Source: Deroplatys truncata (taxonomy: Eukaryota; Arthropoda; Insecta; Mantodea; Mantidae). From it: a stretch of 64,000 bases of DNA. How positions within the stretch are numbered: position 1 is the first letter of the stretch; every line of letters starts with the position of its first letter. The position numbers were made by a program, and so were the translations under genes. The stretch lies in assembly GCA_030765065.1 (NCBI GenBank), contig CM060977.1, forward strand, positions 93,699,795-93,763,794. The letters are read 5' to 3'. Positions 31,421 through 43,684 of this stretch are shown here, in pieces. The notes below the pieces were generated by a model. The model was not told the DNA's origin and searched no databases. It was given only the letters and a program-made list of their open reading frames with translations.

Positions 31421-32525
31421 TGTTTGTGTAGATAAACGGTCGTGATTGGTCCACATCTCAGGTTTTGCTAAACGTTATTGGTCAATATCAAATGCTGAGT
31501 GGAACAATCCTAGAATAAAATTACTGTATATTCTGAAACCCTGGTAAATATTTGGCGGTAGAAGACATTACCATATCAGACAATTGAATATTTTACAATG
31601 GCGTGCCGAACGCACCAGAATACATACCCTTCCAGGAAATAACACAAGTCCTACATTCCCATATTACGTGATACCTTCAGCTAACACGAACAAGTGAACA
31701 TGCACACTGGCTCTTCTGCAGAAAACTTTTAAATAATTTAGCTCTTGAGCTCACAGGAAAAGGAGGAGGGATATTTTTTTAATATGTTTTCTACTGAGCT
31801 TGTCTCTTTCCTCCGTTCTCCCTTTTGGGGCCAAACGGAAGGAAACCTGTTTTTTGCAGCGCTTGAAGCTTGCCCCGATTATTAGAATGAACAAGACCGT
31901 ACCTTTGGCTCTTTTATGTAGTTTCTGGTAGCTACATGCAGATTGTCTGAGAAGAATGTAGCAGCATCTGCAGTAATGCTCTTTGTTGGACTTTTTTCTT
32001 CGTAATTTGGTGCATTGTGTAGATCTATCCAGTTGTGTGTAATTGTTCCATGCAGCGTGCAGTGCTGCCAGTATTGAAAATCATGTTCTTAACCTATATA
32101 CGTGGGGTGCACCTCAAAGAGCAGAGAAGATGCCGAAATGGCAATAATGATTCATAGATGGAAATTTCCTTCTTGAATCCTTCTTTGAATCATTCATACA
32201 CATTCTAATTATACTTTAACCTCGCTTATTATTTACTTTGATGCTTTTCGCAGAGATACGTTGAATTTTTTTTAAGCATACAAATTTATACATTAATATG
32301 TACAGTCTTTTGGTTATATGTTTCCTCATTAAGGGTACCCATCTGTGAAAAGAGGCCGAAAATTGCAAAACTCCATAATTATGAATTTTACTCTTACAAA
32401 AACTACAAACAATTTACTTTAATTTTTCGTAGCTTTCATACGCTGACGATATTTTAAAGCATGTCAATATAGCGATTGAAACATCTACTTGTAAGCAAAA
32501 CTTGCTATAAAATTGTAGTAGAAAA
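31421..32525. other. AT-rich stretch, no feature recognised
   Basis: More than 1 kb without a recognised gene or repeat. The last 150 bases may include a decayed G-B border, but I could not align it convincingly. Confidence 0.4.
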
Positions 32526-34164
32526 ATCTTATATTATTACATTCACGTGACTTTATCTACCCCCTATTACTTATTAGTGCGTATACAAACTATTCCTACT
32601 AAAGCTTATTTTTCTATCTACTACATTTTAATCGAAATAAACGTTTGTAGAAAGAGCTACCGAACATTTTGTTATAGATACAAAACGACAGTAAAATTTT
32701 AAGAACTGGACGCTATATGCTGCCTTTAAAATTCCATACTGTTTCCATGATCTCGAGAAACAACCAAATGTTGAATGGTCGTTTAATAACGAATATCTCG
32801 AAAACGGCTTGTGTCACAAAAAGTAATTTGAAATATATTGTGTGTTTTAAAGAGATCTACATATTTTGTCTCGTATATTTTCGTCTATCCCTTAACCTTG
32901 TAGCTATACAGCATTATACGAAATTCCTTCCAATTGAAGATAACTTCAAAAGCTATTCCCAGAAAATTCAAGATATACATTTTATTTGTAATGTAAATAT
33001 CTTTAACAAACCGTATTTTAATCAAAATCATTAGAGACATATTTACGTTCCCTACTACATATGATAAGTAGGGAAAGTATTGATTTCCACCCAAAAATTC
33101 AATACCGATATTTCACCAGAAATACATGTTGTGAGGCCCCTCAATCAGAAAAGTGTCCGTGTGTATGTCTGTGTCTGTGAGAGCATAACTTAAAAACGAA
33201 AAGTCGGATAAATACAAAATTTTGTATTTAGATTCAGTATCTTTCAAAGATGCTACACAAGGATTTTCAAGAAAATCCCCTCCGGCCTAGACTACCCTTT
33301 ACATGGAAAATGTTTCAAAAATTTTTATTTTCACAACAATGGCTCTAACGATTTTGATTAAAATGTCATAGGTTTAAGATATTTTCATGACAAATGAATG
33401 AAATGTATATGTTGAATTTTCTGGGCATGCCGAAAAGTTCTCTTCATTGCGAATGGCTTTTGCATAACTGGTAAACCGTAAGAGATAGATAAAATGTCTG
33501 TACACAAAATGTAGATCTTGTTAAAACACACAATTTATGTCAGGTACCTTTTTTGTGCAGTGACCCATTTCCGAGATATACATTGTGATTTGCTTCAATT
33601 TTCCAATACTTATACCTTGCACAAATGCGAATTTGTTATTCGTTGTTTTTTATGTCCTGGACACAAAGAGAATGGAATGCTCCACATAGCAACCAGCTCT
33701 TAAAACATTTGACTATCGCTTAAAGCCTACCATATTCCCCTTGTACATACAAGAAAATTAGCAATAACATTAACTTCTCGATATCTCGATTAACGTGAAG
33801 TATATGGAGAATGAGCGTTTGTAAAACGTATTTTGTAGAAGAGTGGGGTAATTCATGTGAGTGCAACACATCAGATTTTTTAAACTAAAATTTCGAAAAA
33901 TGTTTCAACTAAAGTGTTGTTTGGGGTGGAGGTATTTTCTTGAAAATCTTAGTGTCGCATCCTTAGAGGATACTTAACTTAAATACCAAGTTTGGTGTGT
34001 ATCCAATTTTTTGTTTTTAAACTATGCTGTTAACAGACACGCACATACACACATTCACACGCACCTTTTTTTTAAAAATGCTTCTTTTGGATTCAGCGTC
34101 TTAAAGCATGTATTTCCGTTGAAATCACGGTATACCAAATTCTCTAGCTACTGGTAGAGAAAGT
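32526..34164 (+). mobile_element. G-B element interrupted by an inverted G-A
   Basis: G-B copy in two pieces: 32526-33044 (from ATCTTATATTATTACATTCACG to ATTAGAGACATATTT) and 33877-34164 (from AAACTAAAATTTCGAAAAATG to GTAGAGAAAGT). The join restores the consensus across the G-A copy at 33045-33876. Confidence 0.8.
33045..33876 (-). mobile_element. G-A element inserted in G-B, minus strand
   Basis: Full-length inverted G-A copy. It starts at its 3' hairpin (CCCTACTACATATGATAAGTAGGG) and ends CACATCAGAT in a T-run (TTTTTT). It has CCTTTACATGGAAAATG and TAGATCTTGTTAAAACACACAA. The flanks are ATTT and TTTTTAAA, again an A/T tract. Confidence 0.85.
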
Positions 34165-34884
34165 AAAAAGGATGTTTTGTTTATACAAAAGTGAACAAAC
34201 CATTCAAAAGAGGTCTAAGATTCTTCAAATACTAAATTAGTTGCAGAGGAGGAGAAAAAGACGGAGAACTTGTATATGCGCCAAATTTAGCAACATTAAG
34301 CAAGAAACAGTGTTCGTTATAATTTTTAAACCCTCTTTTCTTGGCATATTCATATTTTCAAATTGCTCCACACAACGTAGTTTTAGTATCAGTAAATGTA
34401 CTTTTTAACATTTCCTTGCTACCTAACAGTATAAAAATTGTGAGAAGAATTTTGGTTGACACCCATAGCTGTGATGTTATTAAACAATAATGTTCATATT
34501 GTGTAAATCTTTAAGTAAAAATTTTGATTATATTTAACACTTATTTTCTCCCAAACTATGATGTTAATTAAAAATTAATCTCTACAATTTATTTATATGC
34601 TATTAAAGAGTTTAATTACAAAATATGAACTTTTTCGAAAAAATTAGTTCCATCCCATGGAACAGTGAAAAAATAATAAAAAAATAAAATTGGTAACTAA
34701 TTTATAAATATGCACGAAATTACGTCTACATAATATGTACTAACTCCTCATTCCTACATTAAAATTTCAAATGAATCGACCTGAAATTCAGGATTGTTTT
34801 TTAAAATTTCACAAATGCGTATCCTTAATGTCACTTTTCTTTGGATTCACAGTATGAAATATATTAATTTACTTACCCATTTAC
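34165..34884. other. AT-rich stretch
   Basis: No gene was recognised. A short palindrome TTCCATCCCATGGAA lies at about 34648-34662. Confidence 0.4.
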
Positions 34885-35290
34885 ACGTATTCGGGAGGCT
34901 TCGGGTTCAATTCTTGTCGACTGCTCACTTTGGCCTTGGATTTTTCGTACTTTTCCCTGGTCGGTAGGAGAATGCTAGGATGTTTTTCATCCATCGCGGT
35001 TTCCCATCCATTATTTCTTTTTAATTCGTTTCCTCCTAATCTTACAGGTATGCTTTTAGGTTTTGTGGCGTATGGCGGTGCCAGGCAGATGGTGCGGTTG
35101 GAAAGAGTAATCCCCTCACTAGACAGCTCCAGCAATGGAACGGATCTTCGAGCTTTCGGCTTCCGCACATCTCTTTGATGTGTCTACCTTCAGCCTCCTG
35201 TGGTTCCTTCACTTCGTCCCTTACTCCTGGGGGTGGTAGCTGTAGTAGATCTACGTGGATCTCAGTGCGCGAGTTGTCCCCCCTCCGTTT
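34885..35290 (+). repeat. SINE, family S2
   Basis: ACGTATTCGGGAGGCTTCGGG and box-B-like GGGTTCAATTCTTG, then TTTTCCCTGGTCGGTAGGAG, GCTTTTAGGTTTTGTGGCG and GTGCCAGGCAGATGGTGCGG. The A-box region is truncated. Same order as at 1096-1490. Confidence 0.7.
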
Positions 35291-35724
35291 TGTAAGCTAT
35301 ATCCATATATACTCATATGCTATGTTAGGTACATTATACGTGGTTTCTATATTCTGTAAATATCCTTGCTGTCTAAGCACAAAACAGTAGGCATGTTGGG
35401 CGAGGCTTCAATAATTTCGGAACGCGTTATTGCTACGCAGGTTTTAACAATACTGTCGGGCAACATCATCCTCCCCCATCCTTCCCCTTCTAATGATACT
35501 GATGATGACGGTATTGAAGAAGTAGACCTGAATAATGAAGGTGTACCCACGCAATTCAAGCTCAAAAAATTAAAAATTATTTCTTTCAGCACAAAGTTTA
35601 AATAAAGCCACCATTTCTGCGATTACTGCATCAAATCAATAATCATATCATCTTCATCTTATTTCAAAGGCGAATTGTAATGTTTCAAGTGCTTTTAAGT
35701 TCCTGCTTTGTAGTTAACCAGTTT
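35291..35724 (+). other. Unassigned stretch with a short acidic ORF
   Basis: A plus-strand frame of 79 codons (35366-35605) encodes a peptide with an acidic patch (DTDDDGIEEVDLNNEG) and a basic end (KLKKLKIISF). The stop is followed at once by an overlapping AATAAA. No family is recognised. It could be a last exon, a transposase tail, or chance. Confidence 0.3.
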
Positions 35725-35975
35725 GAGTCCCATCGATGTTCAATTGTTTCTCGCAATGTCATGGAAACAGTATGGAATTTTAAGGCCAGCCAGTTCTTAA
35801 ACATTTGACTGTCGCTGATCTCTTTGTATCCATAACGGAATGTGTAATGTAGCTGTTTCTGTAAAGGTTTAACTGAATTAAAATGAAGCAGATAGACAAA
35901 TAAACATTCTTAAGAATAATTTGTATATTCACTAAGAGCGTAGAGAAAGTCGTGTGAATGTAACACATAAGATTT
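35725..35975 (-). mobile_element. G-B element, 5' part (minus)
   Basis: From TCAATTGTTTCTCGCAATGTC through CTTAAACATTTGACTGTCGC, GTAAAGGTTTAACTGAATTAAAATG and GTAGAGAAAGTCGTGTGAATG to ACACATAAGATTT. It is followed head to tail by another minus copy. Confidence 0.75.
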
Positions 35976-35984
35976 CTAGTAAAA

Positions 35985-36672
35985 GTTCCATGCGTGTATC
36001 CGTGAACAGCATAACTCAAAAACGAAAATCGGTATTTAAGCAGGATCTTCCAAAGATGCGACACGGAGATTTTCAAGAAACTCTCCCAACTAAAATTTCA
36101 CTGCGCATGGAACAATTCAGAATTTTTTTTATTTTCTAAACGTGGATCCAACAATTTTGATAAAATATATTTATGTAGATGTGAAATAAAATATATATTT
36201 GAATTTTCTAGATATTGCCTGTGAAATCCTTGTCTTTCGGAAGGAGTTTTGTATGTCTTGTTTAACTAGTAAACGTTAAGCGATAGACGAAAACGTACTA
36301 ATCAAGAAATATACATCTCTGTAAAACACGCTATATATTTTAAATAATTTTTATGGCACAAGCCATTTCCGAGATATCCATTATTAATGCTGCCAATTGT
36401 TCATTTCTTGGTCATTTTCTTTAAAGCTCTGTATACATTCAGTTGGATGTCATAGAAACAGTATGGAAGTTTAAGGACAGCAATAGCATTCAGTTCTTAA
36501 CTGTCGCTGTTCCCTTTGTATCTATAACGGAATGTGCAATGTGCTATTTCTGCAAAGGTTTAACTGAATTAAAATGAAGTAGGTAGACGAATAAGGTTTC
36601 GTAAGAATAATTTATATATGCACTAACAAACGAATGAGGGTAGAGAAAGTCATGTGAATGTAACGTATCAGA
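35985..36672 (-). mobile_element. G-B element, lacking the 3' end (minus)
   Basis: From GTGAACAGCATAACTCAAAAACG to GTAGAGAAAGTCATGTGAATG and CGTATCAGATTTTT. The 3' terminal quarter (hairpin and CCGGTGAAAT block) is missing. Otherwise complete. Confidence 0.8.
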
Positions 36673-36924
36673 TTTTTAAACTTATTTTGAATCTGTTACT
36701 CGGGTTACATGTCTTTAACTGTGCGCTGCTGTTCAAATTAAATTGACGTGCAGGCGAAGCCATTTCTCAAGTGGACAGGCGAGGCACACGCGATAATAGC
36801 TTGACGGTGAGAAACAAGCGCCGGTCTACAGCACGAATAGCCTCATGCTTTAACATGTAGTGGTAACCCAGTCTGCTCACTCTTCATTAAGCCCAACACA
36901 AGAAAAATCGCTATCCGAAAAAAA
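36673..36924. other. Spacer, nothing recognised
   Basis: No feature seen. Confidence 0.4.
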
Positions 36925-38144
36925 ATTTGATGTCTTTTGTTCACATATCTTTCTCTACTCTCTATCTATTTTTAGCAGGTTTGCAAACTATTCTTACGGA
37001 AGTTTATTTTTCCATCTACTCCATTTTAATGGAGATAAACCGTTGCAGAAGTACCTGCATTACACATTTTGGTTATAGATACAAAGGGAATAGCAATAGT
37101 CAAATGTTTTAGAACTAGACGCTATATGCTGGCCTTAAAACTCCATACTGTTTCCATGCAATCGCGAGAAACAACAGGACTTGAAAAGAATGACAAAATA
37201 AACAAGGATATCTGGGAAATGGCTTATGCCACAAAGAAAGTTATTTGAAATAAACAGTGTGTTTTAAAGAGATCTATATTTTTTGTGTAGTACGTGTGGT
37301 ACTGCTCTTAACGCTTATGTAAAATTCCTTCCGAATGAGGACTTCAAGGGCTATTCCTACAACATTCAAGATAAACATTTTATTTATTATGTAAATATCT
37401 TTTATATTCATTATCTGTTTACCCTCCTCTTATGTAGGACCTAAACCCCCAGGACTTACAGGCAGGTGCCTGGGGTCAGAGGTCCGTCGAGGAGCAGACA
37501 CTCATGGATCAGACAGAACATCCAGGATGGGTGATCAGCCCGATGCCTGGTGTGGTATGGGATGAAGGAAATAGATGAAACGAAATGTTGGTGAAATGGA
37601 TGAAAGGAAAGGTGATGATGGAGCAGCTGGTGGCGGGGGAAACCGGAGAAAACCCGCCCAGACGCCGCTTCGTCCACCACAAATTCCACATGCAGGTTCC
37701 TGGGATTGAACCCGGGCCGCCTCGGTGGGAGGCGAGCGGTCTAACCACTCGGCCACGGCGCCGCCTATCTTTTATATATGGTAACTTAATCAAAATTGCT
37801 AGTCTTTTTTTTAGAAAATAAATTTTTTAAAAGGCTTACACGTAAGGATAGTTTGGGGTTGGGGATTTTCTGTAGAATCTCCGTGTCGCATCCTTGGAAG
37901 TTACTGAGCTTAAACACCAAATTCGATGTTTATCTGACTTTTGTTTTTGAGTTTTGAGTCACAGATTCACATACAGATAGTAGGACACACGGATATGCGT
38001 ACATACAATACAATAAACAGACCTTTTTCTAAAAAATCCTTTTTGGTTCGAGGGTTTCAAAACATGTATTTCTGTGAAATCTCCATACCAAATTTTAGAG
38101 GAATGCAATACCTTCCCTTCCTACTACGTATGTGGCATAGAAAG
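36925..38144 (+). mobile_element. G-B element interrupted by a SINE
   Basis: Near-complete G-B copy in two pieces (36925-37407 and 37766-38144), from TTTGATGTCTTTTGTTCACATATCTTTCTCTAC to GGCATAGAAAGT. The TATCTTTTATAT of its middle is duplicated around the SINE. Confidence 0.85.
37396..37777 (-). repeat. tRNA-derived SINE with 12-bp target duplication
   Basis: SINE body 37408-37765 on the minus strand, flanked by TATCTTTTATAT at 37396-37407 and 37766-37777. Its head is a very well kept tRNA-like sequence: GGCCGAGTGGTTAGACC (box A) and GGGTTCAATCCC (box B), followed by a pyrimidine-rich body and a 3' end without a long poly(A). The long-variable-arm look of the head suggests a serine- or leucine-type tRNA origin. 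The exact duplication and preserved boxes suggest a fairly recent insertion. Confidence 0.85.
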
Positions 38145-38149
38145 TAATT

Positions 38150-38248
38150 AATCTGATGTGTTGCATCACATTACTTTCTCTACTCATTGTTGTACGAACT
38201 ATCCTTACAAAAGCTTATTGTTCTATCTAGTTCTTAATAATCCAGATA
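38150..38248 (+). mobile_element. G element, 5' end
   Basis: AATCTGATGTGTTGCATCACATTACTTTCTCTAC then TTGTACGAACTATCC, truncated after about 100 bases at AATCCAGATA. It directly follows the previous copy head to tail. Confidence 0.75.
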
Positions 38249-38399
38249 CTATAATGTCCTACAGTCTTTTAGGTATAAACAGGGCACTGCAGCAGACGGG
38301 AGTTGTACGGCCTCTATGTACATATGGTATATCTCACCTTGATGATGAGTTGAAGTTCAGAAGTCCTTGCTTCGGCAGTCTGTCTTTGTAGCTATGAAT

Positions 38400-39399
38400 A
38401 AATTCTACTTCTAGCTATCTTAATCTCATATTAAACTGCTCTTCAAATTAGGGACAATCAGATTCTACAGACTTTAGCCATCTTTCAGCCAGGTTTATAA
38501 TCCCGCGACGCTACCAGTCTCTGGTTTTTTGACACGAAGAATTTGGTGAGGCCCACTCCCACCCTTCAATGTTTTCGAAATTTCCTCTATACAAGAAATG
38601 GGTCATGGATCAAAACAGATAGTAATCTGAAAGCGCAAGCGCAAACTATATGCTGGGTGTGGTAGCAGTTCGACTCCTTCCAATTCCTGAATTGTGTCAT
38701 GGTTTTCGTGCAGTATGGGATACTGCATTGCCCTGCTGCAACAGAACTCTATTTTGGTTAACTAATGTGGGTATCTCCGTCTCAAAATTTCATGAACTCG
38801 TTCCAATTGTTGGGAATAAGGATTCGAATTGACTGCACGCCGTTTGGAATGAACTCCCAGCCAATGTTCCTTTAAATTCCACCAGACATATTAATTTGGG
38901 ACTGAACTGATTTTTTTAATGATGATTTTGGCAGGTTGATGGGGACTGAGTCACTGTTTCGAGGCGTCAGGGTTGCGGTAATAAGACCCATTTTTTATTG
39001 CATGCGACAATTCTCGCTGATAAATGTATCATCCATGCGATTACCGATAAGCTAACGACAGATATCCACTCTAGCCTGTTGAGGTGTCAATTCATGATTT
39101 TCCAAGCTTCTTAATCTGGCAATTAATGGTATCTTTTGATGGACCAAGTTGCTCTGACAGCCTACGAGTACTTTGTTGCTGATTTTCTTCCAAAGCTTTG
39201 TGTTTATGCTAAATATACCATAATTTATAGCTTCCAGAATGTGAAAAATCTTTAATGTTTTATTCTCCGTTGTTGAAACGTTGGAACCATCGTTGTGCTA
39301 CACGCTCACTAACGACACATGTTTAGCAGCAGCAGCTTTATAATCTTGTTTCTAGTAGTGATTTAGAAGAACTCTAATCTGAAACATTGTAACTTCCAT
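38400..39399 (-). pseudogene. Decayed mariner transposase
   Basis: Close to full length (about 1.0 kb; the family is usually about 345 codons). It reads from an ATG at 39399 through the N-terminal helix-turn-helix (decayed), RLRSLENHELTPQQARVDIC (about 39130-39070), a first-aspartate block degraded to SENCRMQ (about 39000), and WEFIPNGVQS. It ends with the VELLPHPAYS-type third block (about 38680-38640) and the C-terminal helix. Many stops and frameshifts make it an old copy. A mariner-like terminus, TTAGGTTGTCTCATAAGTAATG on the minus strand, lies at about 39538-39560; the other terminus was not found. Confidence 0.8.
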
Positions 39400-39561
39400 T
39401 TTATGATTGTGTATTAACAACTGATGACTGAAACATTCTCGCAATATACGCAATACTAGCCATGGCATCCTATAAGTAGCATTGGCGAACCAAAGAAAAC
39501 AAATTCTATCTTATAAAACACCAAACGTAAACTGACATTACTTATGAGACAACCTAATATT

Positions 39562-40399
39562 AGCTCTATATTGTAGTTTCCATTTTCCCACTACTTTAAA
39601 TATTTCAGTGGGCCTAGCTGTCACACATTATCTCCCACCCTACACGCACTCGTTATGGCAATCTGCCACTAGACAACTTGCATGAATGACTATCAGAGAA
39701 GTATATGAGCAAGTGATGAAATCTGAGACGGGATTACATTTTATACCCCGCTGTTATGATGCTAGCTTTCGCGCCCTTTCACCTAATCTCTATTTTACTG
39801 GTTATTTACTTGGCGTCCTATAAGAAACAAATCGTTCTCTTTCAGCAGTCTTCTGACTTCTTTGGTAAAACCCATAAGGATCTGTCCTCATTACACGTGT
39901 TGTTTCTCTTTCTATTTTTCTGACTTCTTATCTAACTCCCTTTAGAACCTATGACTTTCCTCCCTGGAATTGTCCTTTTATCTCTGTCCTGTTTTCCTCG
40001 GAATTCTCTCTCTCTCTCTCTACTTATCGCTATTTTTCCTAATACTGTGTCCACTTATGTGTATTGTGGGCGGACGTTTACTCTGTTGCAAGCTCGTTCT
40101 TACATATTTCCACATTTTGTGATACAAGCTACTTTATAGTATTGTATTATATTATTACATTTTCCTGTTTAGATTATTGATTTATGATTTCATGTTATTT
40201 AAACTGCTTGCCCTGTCGGGTGTATATTCCTCTAGATACAGTGGGCAATATTTCAATGTATTTCAATTTATTTATACACCGTGAACATTAATGATGCTAT
40301 AGACATAGTCAATAAATATAATAATAATAATTGCATACGAATACACAAAATAAAGGTGGATAAAAATGTATGTACATTGTTTAAAAACTTATAAATTTT
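39562..40399. other. AT-rich stretch, possible LINE tail
   Basis: No gene recognised. GTCAATAAATATAATAATAATAATTG at about 40309-40334 resembles the 3' tail of a non-LTR element, but the upstream sequence carries no coding remnant I can identify. Confidence 0.35.
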
Positions 40400-41500
40400 A
40401 TAAAAAGGATTTTCAGTAGCCAACATCGAAAAAGACAATCAATTCTACTACAAGCAAGACTGTGTGTCTTCGGAGATAGACAATTGAATATATCCAAAAC
40501 AGCAATATGGAACAGCAATATGGAATCATTTTTTGTTCTTCTTTTAATCTAACATTTGGTATATTAAATTAATAATTATGCCTGGTGAATCTCAGATCTG
40601 AAGAGCATTATATTTATACTTCGTTTCAAGTAAGTTAAACACTGGAATACATATAAATTTATAACTGTTAATACCCTTTCGTTGATAAACAGTGGTTGAC
40701 AATGTGCATCATATGCAGTACCCAATACGATATGGATTACCTTCTTTGCAATATTAACATTTTGGCGATAACCGAGCTATTCTCCCAGGTGAGAATGCCA
40801 TAAGACACAATACTATTAAAAACAATAATAAGCATTTTTAAATGCCTTGGGATACACACTTTTTAACTGGATTATTCTATCTGCCGTACCGGAGGGGACT
40901 CAGCACGATCCCGAGAGGATATTGTGCCTACACCCCATGAGGGGGCGTCCCCGGGAGGTAGGGATGAGGTGAATGGAGACACCGGGCGGCAGGAACTAGG
41001 AGTGACGGCACAGCAATGACAGGGTTCTTAAGTTTTCAGACTGAGACATCCCTGCAGATTGGGGAATCCGTCCTACAGAGACGGGGTCAAGGCGGTTCGA
41101 ATACACCGGCCGAGGGATGGAGAAATGTCCAGAGGGCATTCTTTTTACCTACCACGCTGCACCGAAATAACATCGACGATAGTAACCCGGAAATGGACTT
41201 GACGTGTTGAAGGATGAATGAAATATTAATGGAACTAAATGGAGGGGCGGGAAATTCGGGGGCTGAAAGATTCCACTCCAGTATTCGCCTGACGACCCTG
41301 AACCCTATAGATCAGAGTGAGCGTTCGCCGGGGATCAAACCCGGGACCATCACAATGCGATTTTAACTGCCTTAATAAAACAGTTGCTCCAGACAATCTG
41401 ATACATACTGTCGAAATATGGTGTTCCCATGTCAGTTTGGAGTCAAGGGTGATACCCAAGAGCTTAACGCTAAATGCATTCAGTATGGCATATTTTTAAA
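40400..41500 (-). pseudogene. LINE reverse-transcriptase C-terminus split by a SINE
   Basis: Minus-strand thumb region LLGITLDSKLTWEHHIS (about 41460-41410) is followed by VLLRQLKS. It resumes after the SINE (40906-41394) with VSYGILTWENSS-like and KMLILQRRVIHI segments (about 40830-40730) and KEGINSYKFICIPVFNLL (about 40690-40640). This is the C-terminal part of a jockey/CR1-like reverse transcriptase. Stops and frame changes throughout. Confidence 0.75.
40906..41394 (-). repeat. Long SINE S2 inserted in the LINE
   Basis: On the minus strand: GGTCCCGGGTTTGATCCCCGG (box B context), GTCAGGCGAATACTGG, TTTCAGCCCCCGAATTTCCC, CAAGTCCATTTCCGGGTT, TTCGGTGCAGCGTGGTAGG, CCCTGTCATTGCTGTGCCGTC and CCTCCCGGGGACG. 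Each block has a counterpart in order at 57480-58040. GC content is high. The tRNA A box is not obvious. Confidence 0.75.
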
Positions 41501-41772
41501 AGGAGGGTATACAGTGATTTCTTTTCTTGAGCACGAGAAAAAATGAAGAGAAACTTACCACCTGAAAAAAGGTGCAAGCATCTGAAAATTCAAACTGATA
41601 ATGAAGAATCTCTCAAATGGCTAAAGCTAAAAAAAATTAAATTGTGTGCTTTAACGTGATCTACATGTTTCATGTAGTACATTTTGTTCTACTCTTAAGA
41701 TTTACCAATTATACTAAAGTGATTCAGACTAATGACGACTTCACAGGTTAGTCCCAGAAAACTCAGGATATG

Positions 41773-43016
41773 CACTACGTGATCAAAAGTAACCGACTGA
41801 AAATTATGTACAAGTTCATGGCGCCCTCCATCGGTAATGCTGGAGGTTAATAGGTGTTGGCCCACCCTTAGCCTTGATGACAGCGTTCACTCTCGCAGGC
41901 ATACTTTTAATCAAGTGCTGGAAGGTTTATTGGGAAATGGCAGCCCATTCTTCACGGAGCGCGGAACTGAGCAGAGGTAATCGATGTATGTCGGTGAGGC
42001 CTGGCACGAAGTTGGCGTACCAAAACATCCCAAAGCTGTTCTATAGGATTCAAGTCAGGAGTCTGTGCAGGCCAGCGCATTACAGGGATGTTATTGTCGT
42101 GTAACCACTCCGCCAGAGCCCGTGCAGTATGAACAGGTCCTCGATCGTGTTGAAAGATGCAATCGCTATCCCCGAATTGCTCTTTAACAGTGGGAAGCAA
42201 GAAGGTGCTTAAAATATCAATGTAGGTCTGCGCTGTGATCGTGTCACGCAAAACAACAAGGGTGCAAGCCCCTCCAGGAAAAACACACCACACCATAACA
42301 CCACCACCACATCCGAATTTCACTATTGGCACTACACATGCTGGCAGATGACGTGATGACGTTACCGGGCATTCGCCATTCCCACAACCTGCCATCGGAT
42401 CGTCACATTGTGTACCGTGATTCGTCACAACACACAACGTTTTGCCACTGTTCAATCGTGTAATGTTGACGCTCCTTACACCAAGCGAGGCGTCGTTTGG
42501 GCATTCTCCTGCGTGAAGTGTGGCTTATAAGCAATCGCTCGACCATGGAACCCAAGTTTTCTCACCTCACGCCTAACTGTCATAGTACTTGGAGTGAATC
42601 CTGATGCAGTTTGGAATTCCTGTGTGATGTCCGGATAGATGTCTGCCTATTACTCTTTACGACCCTTTTCAAATGTCGGCGGTCTCTGTCGGTCAACAGA
42701 CGAGGTCGGCCTGTACGCTTTTGTGCTGTACATGTCCCTTCACGTTTCCACTTCACTATCACATCATAAACATTTGACCTAGGGATGTTTAGCAGTGTGG
42801 AAATCTCGCGTACAAACTTCTGACACAAGTGACACCCAATCAACTGACCACGTTCGAAGTCCGTGAGTTCCACGGAGCGTACCATACTGTTTCACGATGT
42901 CTAATGACTACTGAGGTCGCGGATAATGAGTACCAGACAGTATTAGTGCAGCACAATGCACCTAAGATGAGAAACGTATGTGTGTAGGGTGTCCGGATAC
43001 CTTTGATCACGTAGTG
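41773..43016 (-). mobile_element. Tc1-like transposon, full length but dead
   Basis: 1244 bp with inverted ends CACTACGTGATCAAAAGTAACC and (reversed) CACTACGTGATCAAAGGTATCC. The right side has the TA target dinucleotide and the left side TG, a likely mutated TA. It carries one minus-strand transposase pseudogene and sits inside a G element. Confidence 0.9.
41952..42885 (-). pseudogene. Tc1 transposase pseudogene
   Basis: Starts at the ATG at 42885 (MVRSVELTDFERGQLIG, helix-turn-helix, then KRTGRPRLLTDRDRRHL). A frame change near 42600 is followed by a degraded middle. The first catalytic aspartate lies in CCDESRYTM at about 42430-42404, in a different frame from the downstream block. The second lies in FQHDRGPVHTARALAEWL (about 42165-42110; Asp present). 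The third region is TPDLNPIEQLWD (about 42070-42030; Glu present). At least two frameshifts and one stop inactivate it. Confidence 0.9.
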
Positions 43017-43383
43017 TATATTTGATATGTTATGCAAACATATTAAGTATATGGTGTTTTAATCAAACTTGTTGGAACTATTTTTGATAAAAATAAATTT
43101 TTTGGAAACCTTTCGTTGTAAAGGTTAGCAAGGGGTGGTGGAATTTTCTAGAAAATCTTTGTGTCGCATCCTTGGAAGATGCTCAACTTAAACACTAAGG
43201 TCGATATTTGTCGGACATTTCGTTTTTGGGTTATGCTGTTCAAAGGGAAACTAGACAGAGACAGGCACACACACAGAACTTTTAGATAGAGAGCATTAAT
43301 ATTTTCTGTTAAATAATCATCATTCGAATTTGTGGTTGAAATGCAATACCTTCTCTATTACTGGGTACGTGGTAGAGAAAGTG

Positions 43384-43582
43384 AAAGTGCAGAAATAATT
43401 ATACGGGAAAAATACGAAAAGATTGATAAATGATTTAACAAGAAACGTAATTTATTCCTAAAGCAAACTAGATTATTTCTAAATAATAAGTCCCGATATG
43501 AATGAACTTCTTCCAAATAAACAATTGAAGAATTTTGAGCTTACAAATTCCAACCCTTGTTGTCTTGCAAAAGGTAACTATA
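43384..43582. other. Spacer, nothing recognised
   Basis: AT-rich spacer between two G copies. Confidence 0.4.
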
Positions 43583-43684
43583 AAGATCTGATGTAATACA
43601 TTCACATGGGCTTCTCTACTATCTATCATTAATTAGTGAGTATACCAACTATTCTTATAGAAGCTGGTTTTTCTGTCTATTATA

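Larger units (their letters stand above)
41598..43383 (+). mobile_element. G element interrupted by Tc1
   Basis: Pieces 41598-41772 (from AATCTCTCAAATGG to CCCAGAAAACTCAGGATA) and 43017-43383 (TATTTGATATGTTATGCAAAC to GTAGAGAAAGT). The break matches the CAAGATATACATTTTATTTG region of the consensus, interrupted by the Tc1-like element. The 5' third is missing. Confidence 0.8.

Noticed and set aside
37690-37765. A tRNA gene on the minus strand
   Set aside because: The boxes are excellent, but the acceptor arm does not close and the sequence continues into a SINE body with a 12-bp target duplication.
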